This document shows, in pieces, positions 17,324-24,016 of a DNA stretch of 64,000 nt; the stretch's first letter is position 1, and each line of letters starts with the position of its first letter. Source of the DNA: Paenibacillus lupini. GTDB lineage: Bacteria > Bacillota > Bacilli > Paenibacillales > Paenibacillaceae. Made by a program: the position numbers and the translations under genes. The notes below the pieces were generated by a model. It did no database searches, was not told the DNA's origin, and saw only the letters and a list, made by a program, of their open reading frames with translations. Where the stretch lies: the NCBI RefSeq assembly GCF_011761355.1, contig NZ_JAASRW010000005.1, forward strand, positions 558,001 to 622,000. Direction: 5' to 3'.

Positions 17324-17743
17324 ATGTATTATGTAAATCGAGAGCAAATTGAAGTAAGACTTCAAGCCATTCCTGACATTGCATCAGCGCTGCAATCATT
17401 GGCATCCAATTGGCAGGGCACTTTACTTGAAGGGCTGGCTCAAGAACGGGCTTTGCATCTTGCGATTGAGACAATTACTGATGTAGGCAGTTATTTGATT
17501 GATGGGTTTATATTGAGGGACGCAAGCAGTTATGAGGATATTATCGAGATTACCGGTGAAGCTGGTGCTTTCCCTGCAGCCATACAGCCGCTGCTAATCG
17601 AGCTTGTTAAGCTTCGTAAGCCGATTGTACAAGACTATTACAGCTGGCCAAGAACGGAACTTCACGCGATGACTCGCGAGCTGCCGGATCAACTTCGTGA
17701 GTTTGGTCATTCTGTTGAACAGTATTTGGAACGCGAACTATAG
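17324..17743 (+). CDS. DUF86 / HepT-like protein (YutE type), degenerate RNase motif
   Basis: The 139-residue helical protein matches the DUF86/HepT family: an N-terminal helix with INREQIE-like start, ALHLAIETITDVGSYLIDG, and the DASSYEDIIEIT segment. In HepT toxins the RNase site is R-N-x3-H-x-Y; here the aligned sequence is RKPIVQDYY, so Asn and the catalytic His are replaced. No MNT-type nucleotidyltransferase (MntA) gene is adjacent. It is therefore more likely a YutE-like relative than an active toxin. Confidence 0.8.
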   Translation: MYYVNREQIEVRLQAIPDIASALQSLASNWQGTLLEGLAQERALHLAIETITDVGSYLIDGFILRDASSYEDIIEITGEAGAFPAAIQPLLIELVKLRKPIVQDYYSWPRTELHAMTRELPDQLREFGHSVEQYLEREL

Positions 17744-17754
17744 CATTAATCCAA

Positions 17755-17783
17755 TTTACGAAAAGAATGAAATACGTTACAAT
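17755..17783 (+). promoter_or_regulatory. Putative promoter for the SufR-like regulator
   Basis: TTTACG (17755-17760), a 17-base spacer and TACAAT (17778-17783), about 34 bases before the likely start codon. Confidence 0.5.
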
Positions 17784-17816
17784 GGCCCTAACAAAGCCTG
17801 CGAAGGTGGTTATGGG

Positions 17817-18479
17817 TTGATGCTTAATTTAGAAACGGAATCCCGCAGCGTTGAAGGTACCACACGGGGCCGAATATTGTTATTGCTTAAGACAAATGGC
17901 AGATTAAGCGCAGGACAGCTGTCCAGCGAGCTTGGTTTGACTGAAATGGCTGTAAGAAGGCATATGTATGCACTGGAGCGGGAAGGAAGCATCAGTGTCA
18001 TTTCTGTTAAACAAGCCATGGGCCGGCCTATTCATACTTACGAGTTGACGATGCAAGCGGATGATCGTTTTCCGAAAAACTATAATTTGCTTGCGATTGA
18101 TTTACTGGAAGAGCTGTCAGAAGATCCGGAGACGGCAGGACTAATTACCCGCATGTTCGAAGGTCGTCAGAAGAAGCTGCTCGATCGATATGAGCCAAGG
18201 ATGACCGGCAAAAGCCTGGAGCAGAAAGTAGCGGAGCTGGAATTGATTCAGAATGCCGGGGGCTACATGGCAAAAGCAGAAGATAAGGCGAATGGTCAAT
18301 ACATTCTACATGAATATAACTGCCCGATTGCACAAGTGGCAGGTAAATATGAGCAAGCGTGCAGCTGTGAGCTGTCTTTATTCGAATCCTTGCTTCAAAC
18401 GAAGGTTGAACGGACGGAATGCCTCGCCAAGGGCGGAGGAAGATGCAGCTATACGATCGGAATAGAAAACGGAAGCTAA
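17817..18479 (+). CDS. DeoR/ArsR-like HTH regulator with C-terminal cysteine cluster (SufR-like)
   Basis: A winged helix near the N-terminus (TRGRILLLLK, SAGQLSSELGLTEMAVRRHMYALEREG split by the turn, GRPIHTYELT) is followed by a long helix and a C-terminal cysteine-rich module: NCPIAQVAG, CSCELSLFESLL, ECLAKGGGRCSY. This matches SufR-type regulators, which bind an iron-sulfur cluster through such cysteines and control Fe-S assembly genes. The frame continues upstream to 17697 but overlaps DUF86 and a promoter there. AAGGTGG precedes TTG 17817 by 7 bases (ATG 17820 is the alternative). No suf genes are in the window, so the target is unknown. Confidence 0.85.
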   Translation: MMLNLETESRSVEGTTRGRILLLLKTNGRLSAGQLSSELGLTEMAVRRHMYALEREGSISVISVKQAMGRPIHTYELTMQADDRFPKNYNLLAIDLLEELSEDPETAGLITRMFEGRQKKLLDRYEPRMTGKSLEQKVAELELIQNAGGYMAKAEDKANGQYILHEYNCPIAQVAGKYEQACSCELSLFESLLQTKVERTECLAKGGGRCSYTIGIENGS

Positions 18480-18509
18480 TGGTTGATTGCTAACCATTAG
18501 CTTTTTTTT
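18474..18509 (+). terminator. Rho-independent terminator after the SufR-like gene
   Basis: An 11-bp perfect stem, AGCTAATGGTT (18474-18484) with AACCATTAGCT (18492-18502), is followed by eight T. The stem overlaps the stop codon of the regulator. Confidence 0.92.
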
Positions 18510-18603
18510 GTTGTGCGCTCTTGTGTCAAGACAAGCCCATGCTGCTTATAATGGCAATACGAAATGGGCATTCGCCCGCTCGGGGCTAAAGGAGGGAATG
18601 GTC

Positions 18604-19065
18604 ATGACGGTTATGGAATGGAGCGCGCTTATCGCTGCGATAGCTTTTGTAGCTCTTGCTGTTGGTTTGCTGCTAGGCGTGTACACAGCACTCGGCAGGC
18701 TGGCAAAGCTGCAGGTGTCGATGGAAGAGACGCAGGCAGATATACGACAAGTATCAAGCAAGGTGGGAGCATTTGCAGATACCGCAGGGCAAACAGTCCA
18801 GACCGCTCATAATCAGCTGCAGCAGGCAGGCATCCTTTTCGAAGCAGTTGGTCAGATCGGGGAGACGATTGGGCATACAACCAAGGCGATCAATCGTGTA
18901 TCGGGCGTCCTTTCGCAATCAGCGGTAAAGCATGCTGAAAGTGCTGCCGCAGAGCGTCAAGCTAGCACCATGCTGGAATGGATGGAGCTTGGTATGAGCT
19001 TCTGGCAGCAATGGCAGACTAACCGTAAACGTTATGACCAGCCAGGCAACGGGCAGGGCGAATAG
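18604..19065 (+). CDS. ytxG: DUF948 (YtxG-like) membrane protein
   Basis: The 153-residue protein has one N-terminal transmembrane helix (WSALIAAIAFVALAVGLLL) and a long helical region with repeated Gln/Ala-rich heptads (QVSMEETQADIRQVSSKVG), the DUF948 arrangement. AAAGGAGGG lies 7 bases before ATG 18604, so the upstream frame from 18487 is not coding. A YtxH-like gene follows 27 bases later, the same order as ytxG-ytxH in Bacillus, where the operon is a general-stress one; no sigma-B box was found here. Confidence 0.85.
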   Translation: MTVMEWSALIAAIAFVALAVGLLLGVYTALGRLAKLQVSMEETQADIRQVSSKVGAFADTAGQTVQTAHNQLQQAGILFEAVGQIGETIGHTTKAINRVSGVLSQSAVKHAESAAAERQASTMLEWMELGMSFWQQWQTNRKRYDQPGNGQGE

Positions 19066-19092
19066 TTCACCATATTGAAGGGAGCAATTAAC

Positions 19093-19482
19093 ATGGCAAC
19101 TGGTAAACAAACAAGAGGATTTCTTTTTGGAGCTTTGGCAGGAGGTATTATTGGTTCTGTAACAGCATTATTGTTAGCACCTAAAGCGGGCAAAGAATTG
19201 CGCCAGGATATTTCGGAAGGTGCAAGAAAAGTTCAGGAGCAGACCGTTAGAGCAGCAGGTCAAGTGTCGGAGACGACTGTACGATTTGCCAAACAAATTG
19301 GCAGCCAAGCAACTGAACTTGCTGATACAGCCAAAGCAGCAGCAGAAGCGGCAGTAGAAAGTGTGAAGCAGCGCCGGATTGAAGCAGCAGACGCTATTGA
19401 AGAAGTGAAAGATGAAGTAGAAGAAGCTTTCGAAAATACAGCGGAAGTTGTGGAAGAAAAACAACTGCAAACCATTAATTAA
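19093..19482 (+). CDS. ytxH: YtxH-like protein
   Basis: The 129-residue protein starts with a glycine-rich hydrophobic segment (GFLFGALAGGIIGSVTALLLAP, divided by family convention at LLLAPKAGKELR), the hallmark of YtxH, then a long Ala/Glu/Lys-rich amphipathic helix resembling LEA-type stress proteins. GAAGGGAG precedes ATG 19093; the upstream ATG at 19075 is less suited. It is co-transcribed with the DUF948 gene. Confidence 0.88.
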   Translation: MATGKQTRGFLFGALAGGIIGSVTALLLAPKAGKELRQDISEGARKVQEQTVRAAGQVSETTVRFAKQIGSQATELADTAKAAAEAAVESVKQRRIEAADAIEEVKDEVEEAFENTAEVVEEKQLQTIN

Positions 19483-19659
19483 CAAGCTTACAAACGTATC
19501 GACGCCTGTTGCTGCATAATTCCTTTCACCACTTTCGATTTCCTTGAACCTTGTCCAATATTAATATAAGATGTAGGTACGTTTTTGTGCCAAATCTCAT
19601 ATAGTATTGAAGCTTCATGGTCATCCTTTACAACAAATGTTTAAGAAAGCGGTGTGTTT

Positions 19660-20469
19660 GTGCAGCAACCGATTGCGATACTAGACTCAGGCGTAGGCGG
19701 CTTAACCGTCGCCAGAGAGGTCATGCGCCAGCTGCCGCGTGAAAGGATCGTTTATTTTGGCGATACCGCCAGAGCTCCTTACGGTCCTCGGGATCCGGAG
19801 GAAGTAACTAAATTTACGCGTGAAATTGTAGATTATCTCACTCAATTCCGTCCAAAAATGATTGTTATAGCTTGTAATACCGCTACCGCTTTTGCTTTGG
19901 AAGATATCCGTGCAAGAGTTAATATTCCGGTTGTAGGCGTGATCAAGCCGGGGGCTAGAGCAGCAATTGGCCGGACTCTTACCGGCTGTATTGGTGTTAT
20001 AGGTACGGAAGGTACGATTAACAGCGGTGCTTATGAGAACGCCTTGCGGGAGATCTCGCCGCATGTGCATGTGATCAGCGAGGCATGCCCGTTATTCGTT
20101 CCGCTCGTTGAGAAAGGGAACTTCAGATCCTTCGAAACGTATGAAACGATCCGACTTTCAATCGGTCATCTTCGCCAATATCCGATGGATAGCCTTATAC
20201 TAGGCTGTACACATTACCCGTTCCTTGCAGATGTGATCCAGGAAGTCATTGGCCCTAGCATTAATCTGATTAGTTCCGCGGATGAAACTGCCCGTGAAGT
20301 AAGTGATATCTTACATGTTAAAGGGAACCTTGCACGCGGCGATGAGCTGCCGGTTCATCAGTTCTCCTGCAGTGGGGATCCACTCATATTCAAGTCAATT
20401 ACCCAGCAATGGCTTGGGGAACAAATTGAGATGATACCAGTCGTGTGGCAGGTGCCGCAGATCGGTTGA
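19660..20469 (+). CDS. racE: Glutamate racemase
   Basis: The 269-residue enzyme converts L- to D-glutamate for peptidoglycan. Both catalytic cysteines are present, in CNTAT (Cys72) and GCTHYP (Cys183), with the N-terminal DSGVGGLT loop and YFGDTARAPYG. I start at GTG 19660, giving MQQPIAILDSGVGG, which aligns with family N-termini; GTG 19654 is also possible. It is a stand-alone gene with its own terminator. Confidence 0.96.
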   Translation: MQQPIAILDSGVGGLTVAREVMRQLPRERIVYFGDTARAPYGPRDPEEVTKFTREIVDYLTQFRPKMIVIACNTATAFALEDIRARVNIPVVGVIKPGARAAIGRTLTGCIGVIGTEGTINSGAYENALREISPHVHVISEACPLFVPLVEKGNFRSFETYETIRLSIGHLRQYPMDSLILGCTHYPFLADVIQEVIGPSINLISSADETAREVSDILHVKGNLARGDELPVHQFSCSGDPLIFKSITQQWLGEQIEMIPVVWQVPQIG

Positions 20470-20478
20470 GTCTTTCGT

Positions 20479-20527
20479 ATAAAAGCTGTCCTGATTCGCC
20501 TAATTATGGCGAGGGGCGGCTTTTATT
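20479..20527 (+). terminator. Rho-independent terminator after racE
   Basis: A long imperfect hairpin: ATAAAAGC and an inner CGCC (about 20479-20500) pair with GGCG and GCGGCTTTTAT (about 20508-20525), followed by T-rich sequence. Confidence 0.8.
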
Positions 20528-20632
20528 ATTTTACATGCCTTGTGAGGCTCTCGTTTGGAATGTGCTGCCGAACCCATGAATAGCATGATAAAGATTGCAG
20601 CATATGTCCGGTAACTGAGGGAGGAAGTGGGG

Positions 20633-21529
20633 ATGGTAGACTTATCGAGCGGGCAATATGGTTATTCGGAATTGGTCGGGGAATGTGACAGGCTGATGCG
20701 TGCTTTTCCTTTCCTTCGTGGCTATGTCATAGGACATAGTGTGCTTGGCAGACCAATTGTAGCCTTGAAATGTGGTGAAGGCTCAAGGCGTATTCATATG
20801 AACGCATCCTTCCATGCGAATGAATGGATTACGACTCCCTTACTCATGAGGTTTGTTGAAGAATGGGCGGAAGCATGCAGCCAGGATGGTCAGCTGTTCG
20901 GGGAACAGGCATGCCGGTTATATCGTGAGACGGAAGTATGGATCGTTCCGATGGTTAATCCGGATGGTGTCCAGCTCGCGCTTGAAGGGATCGAACCTGG
21001 TCATCCGTATCGGCAGCAGCTATTACAATGGAATAAAGGCTCCGAGCAGTTTGATCAATGGAAAGCGAATATACGAGGGGTTGATCTGAATGATCAGTTC
21101 CCTGCCCATTGGGAGGAGGAGCGGCTGCGCAGAGGAATGGAAGGTCCCGGCCCCCGAGATTTTCCTGGTCCATTCCCATTAAGTGAACCTGAAGCACAGG
21201 CACTTGCCCGTCTAACTCAGACTATCCCGTTCGACTCTGTTCTCGCTTTACATACTCAAGGTGAGGAGATTTATTGGAACTACCGTGAATATGAACCCGA
21301 GCAGGCAGAGGTGCTTGCGGACAGACTTGGCGAGGCGAGCGGCTACAAGCCGGTTAAGCTGACAGGCAGTGATGCAGGCTATAAAGATTGGTTCATTCAA
21401 CGTTTCCGGCGGCCAGGCTTTACCGTTGAAGCGGGATTTGGTGCGAATCCGCTGCCTGTCGAGAAGTTCGAGGAAATCTATGCAAAGGTTGGGCCTTTAT
21501 TGAAGGAGTTTATGGTGCTTCACCGTTAA
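20633..21529 (+). CDS. M14 zinc carboxypeptidase (gamma-D-Glu-mDAP peptidase type)
   Basis: The protein has the M14 zinc site H-x2-E in FHANEW (about His61/Glu64), the third ligand His in LALHTQGEEIYW, the PMVNPDGVQLA and GVDLNDQFPAHW substrate-binding stretches, and the catalytic Glu in TVEAGFG. This variant resembles endopeptidase I and YqgT-like enzymes that cut the gamma-D-glutamyl-diaminopimelate bond in peptidoglycan stems. There is no signal peptide, so it may act on recycled muropeptides. GGGAGG lies 8 bases before ATG 20633. It follows racE, another peptidoglycan gene. Confidence 0.92.
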   Translation: MVDLSSGQYGYSELVGECDRLMRAFPFLRGYVIGHSVLGRPIVALKCGEGSRRIHMNASFHANEWITTPLLMRFVEEWAEACSQDGQLFGEQACRLYRETEVWIVPMVNPDGVQLALEGIEPGHPYRQQLLQWNKGSEQFDQWKANIRGVDLNDQFPAHWEEERLRRGMEGPGPRDFPGPFPLSEPEAQALARLTQTIPFDSVLALHTQGEEIYWNYREYEPEQAEVLADRLGEASGYKPVKLTGSDAGYKDWFIQRFRRPGFTVEAGFGANPLPVEKFEEIYAKVGPLLKEFMVLHR

Positions 21530-21600
21530 ATAGAGAAAGATGCTTCTGGGGCACACCTATGCTATAATTGTCGGCAAAAGTAATGAAGGTGGTGTGCCTC

Positions 21601-21834
21601 ATGCGCAAATGGTTATCGCTTCGGCATTGGAGAAATACTTTTGTCCGAATATACAAGCTGTTAATCGCAAGAGATGTCGCCATAATCGACAAACTGCTTT
21701 TTCTTGTGCCGGTTATCTTGTATTGGGTGCTTCCCGATGCGCTTCCTTTTCTCCCGATTGATGATATTGCAGTGACGATGCTGCTCGCAGAATGGTTTGC
21801 CCGCAGAATGGAGAAGAAGTATAATAGACTGTAG
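21601..21834 (+). CDS. Small hypothetical membrane protein (DUF1232-like)
   Basis: The 77-residue protein has a basic N-terminus (MRKWLSLRHWRNTFVR) and a hydrophobic segment running into YWVLPDALPFLPIDDIAV, which resembles the P-x-D-x-I-P-x-x-x-P-x-x-x-x-D-D pattern of DUF1232 proteins. GAAGGTGG lies 9 bases before ATG 21601, and TATAAT occurs at 21563-21568. The function is unknown. Confidence 0.65.
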   Translation: MRKWLSLRHWRNTFVRIYKLLIARDVAIIDKLLFLVPVILYWVLPDALPFLPIDDIAVTMLLAEWFARRMEKKYNRL

Positions 21835-21876
21835 GTAATGTTACCCATCGGCCGACCATAAAAAGGAGTGTAAATC

Positions 21877-22179
21877 ATGAACATCAAAATCACGCGCAGT
21901 GCCGCTAAAGTATTAAAATTAGAGCTGGACAAGCCTGAACATGAAGGCAAAAAGCTTCGTGTATACGTAACACATTCACATGGTGACCATGCTCATTATG
22001 GACTAGCAATTGACGATCCTAATGAGAAGGACATTGTTGTTTCGACGGACAAAGAGATCGACGTTATCTTGGAAAAGGATAATGATTTCCTCGACGGCGT
22101 TCGCATCGACTACTTCTATACACCAGAAGAAGGCTTTGCTGTAACAAACCCTTCTAAAGGCAACAACGGCGAACACTAA
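21877..22179 (+). CDS. HesB/IscA-fold protein lacking cluster cysteines
   Basis: The 100-residue protein follows the HesB-like fold: MNIKITRSAAKVLKLEL, GKKLRVYV, HYGLAIDD, and GFAVTNPSKG at the C-terminus. In IscA/SufA proteins three cysteines bind the Fe-S cluster; none is present here, and a His-rich patch (THSHGDHAHYG) occurs near where the first would be. It is therefore of the YneR-like subgroup and unlikely to be a normal Fe-S scaffold. AAAAGGAG precedes the ATG. Confidence 0.85.
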   Translation: MNIKITRSAAKVLKLELDKPEHEGKKLRVYVTHSHGDHAHYGLAIDDPNEKDIVVSTDKEIDVILEKDNDFLDGVRIDYFYTPEEGFAVTNPSKGNNGEH

Positions 22180-22206
22180 TAGCAGGAATAGATACGATTA
22201 GAATGG

Positions 22207-22238
22207 AAAGACTCAACAGAGATGTTGAGTCTTTTTTT
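22207..22238 (+). terminator. Rho-independent terminator
   Basis: A 12-bp perfect stem, AAAGACTCAACA with TGTTGAGTCTTT (22207-22234), a 4-base loop and a T run. Confidence 0.93.
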
Positions 22239-22270
22239 GAATATTATTCCTTAGGAAGTTGGTGTACCCG

Positions 22271-23683
22271 ATGCTTCGCTATGCTCGTTATTATTTTGCA
22301 GGGATTGCCTGTGTGATCTTGTATATTCTTGTTGCGGAGCTGATCTGGCTGCCTGCACCACTTCGCTTATCTTCTGGCCGTCTGTGGATGGATATGATCG
22401 ACGAGCTTCTGTATGGTCTGGCGATTATTCCGCTATTATGGGGGATTGGCGCAGCGTTTGGTGTACGTAGGCTGTGGAGCTGTCGCAGCGGAAGCAGGAG
22501 ATGGATGCTGTTAACCGTTAGGTGTATCCTTGTTGCTGTAAGTATCATTGGCTTTGTGTTTGTGCTGGTGAAACCGGATGATTTGATTATCGAGCTTGTG
22601 GTACTCGGAATCGGACTGCTCATCGTGTTCGTTGATCTAATCTGGAGTGATGCCATATACAGAAGGGTTGCTAATAAGGGGAGCAGACTCAGATGGCCAT
22701 GGCGAAGCTTGGCCTGGTTGATTGGAACGGTACTTCTTTTCTTATTGTTTGCCTTTCCAACCTCCTATAATGTCACGTATCCCGGTCTTACGATGGCGAT
22801 GAATCGGTACGCCCATGTAGATGGCGGGAAGCCTGAGGGGAGCATTAGCGGCGTTCTGGTGTTTGAACGTATTGCAGTGCCGGCCGATTGGATATATAGC
22901 AAGCTGCTGCCCATGTATACCTTCGAACGGCGGAGTAAGGATGAGCCACCTTTAACAGAGTCGTATACCGAAGTCGTTCAGATGAAGCAAGGGGCAAACG
23001 ATGTAGCAGGTGCCATTGCGATGGGGAAGGCTGGCCTTGGGAAAGGAATCGAGCTGACAGGAGCCAGAGTGCTTGGTGTTGCAGAAGATGCTCCAGCAAA
23101 GTCACTTATTAAGGCTGGAGATGTCATTGTGGCGCTTAATGGGCAGCAAGTTAACAGCATCGATGAGATGACGACTTATATGATTAATCATGTCACTCCT
23201 GGTGATGAAGTGAAAGTAACATTACGCCGGGGAACAGATACATTAACGGTTGAATCGCCAACAGGTGAAGCAGAGGTGGTAGAGGACCTTCCAAAGCGTG
23301 CGGTCTTTGGCATTGGGGTAGAAAATGATTGGCATGCGGATATTCCTCGCGAGATTGAGTACCGACACTATATCGCGCATATAGGCGGCCCATCGCATGG
23401 GGCTATGCTTACGCTGGCGTTAATTGATCAATTGACTCCGGGAGGGGTTACGAATGGCGTACGAGTGGCTGGCACCGGTACAATCGAGCCGGATGGTTCC
23501 ATTGGCATGGTTGGCGGCATTCCACAGAAGGCATATGCGATCAGCCGCACGGATGCCGATGTGTTCTTCGTGCCCGCGGAGGGACTTGCTGAAGCACGAT
23601 CTGGTGCACCAGATCTGAACATCGTGCCGGTAACGACAATCGACGAGGTGCTTGCTTGGCTGAAGTCGCATCCGCAGAAATAG
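22271..23683 (+). CDS. Membrane PDZ-Lon protease (SepM/YlbL-like with long multi-helix N-terminus)
   Basis: The N-terminal roughly 170 residues contain about five hydrophobic helices. A PDZ domain follows (about 260-340, ending GDTVIVAL-like KAGDVIVALNGQQV), then a Lon-type C-terminal protease domain with the catalytic Ser in GGPSHGAMLTL and the Lys in GGIPQKAYAI, a Ser-Lys dyad. Known SepM/YlbL proteins have one N-terminal helix and about 345 residues; this one is about 470. The active site would face outside the membrane. ATG 22271 is the likely start (AGGAAG upstream); TTG 22259 is the longest frame. Confidence 0.87.
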   Translation: MLRYARYYFAGIACVILYILVAELIWLPAPLRLSSGRLWMDMIDELLYGLAIIPLLWGIGAAFGVRRLWSCRSGSRRWMLLTVRCILVAVSIIGFVFVLVKPDDLIIELVVLGIGLLIVFVDLIWSDAIYRRVANKGSRLRWPWRSLAWLIGTVLLFLLFAFPTSYNVTYPGLTMAMNRYAHVDGGKPEGSISGVLVFERIAVPADWIYSKLLPMYTFERRSKDEPPLTESYTEVVQMKQGANDVAGAIAMGKAGLGKGIELTGARVLGVAEDAPAKSLIKAGDVIVALNGQQVNSIDEMTTYMINHVTPGDEVKVTLRRGTDTLTVESPTGEAEVVEDLPKRAVFGIGVENDWHADIPREIEYRHYIAHIGGPSHGAMLTLALIDQLTPGGVTNGVRVAGTGTIEPDGSIGMVGGIPQKAYAISRTDADVFFVPAEGLAEARSGAPDLNIVPVTTIDEVLAWLKSHPQK

Positions 23684-23955
23684 GTTGAAACCAAGCAAGA
23701 CGAACAATATAATCAACCAGATTCCCTATATAAGTCATAGATTGGATTCTATCTAGCCTAACATAGGTTTAGGGAAAGAGATTACTTCTACGTTGGATTT
23801 CGTCCAACAATATTCGGTCAAGTATGGCTGCAAATGCTAAATCGTGCGGTAATTGCTGTATGAAATCCAGTGTAGACCAAGATGCTAGGCGGGTATGCAA
23901 AATAATGTTGTATGAACTCCAGTCTGGCGTTGGTGTGGACTAGGCCAGGTAAACA
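23684..23955. repeat. Non-coding spacer with degenerate 24-nt repeats
   Basis: No gene was found here. A 24-base motif, CTACGTTGGATTTCGTCCAACAAT, split here as CTAC, TGGATTTC and CAAT blocks, occurs at 23788-23811 on the + strand. Related copies lie on the - strand at 23852-23875 and 23904-23927; a weaker relative may lie near 23740. Motif ends CTAC and CAAT and the TGGATTTC core are best kept in the first two copies. The first copy also folds into a GTTGGA/TCCAAC hairpin. The origin is unknown. Confidence 0.6.
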
Positions 23956-24000
23956 AAAGGGCAGTCTAATCGGTCTGAATACCCGATTAGACTGCCCTTT
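23956..24000 (-). terminator. Rho-independent terminator of the LtaS-like gene
   Basis: An 18-bp perfect stem (23956-23973 with 23983-24000) around a 9-base loop. On the - strand it is followed by TTTGTTT, and it begins 17 bases after the stop codon of the - strand gene. Confidence 0.9.
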
Positions 24001-24016
24001 GTGGTGTGACACGGCG

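Noticed and set aside
17198..17743. HepT-MntA toxin-antitoxin system
   Set aside because: No nucleotidyltransferase is adjacent and the HepT active-site motif is degenerate.
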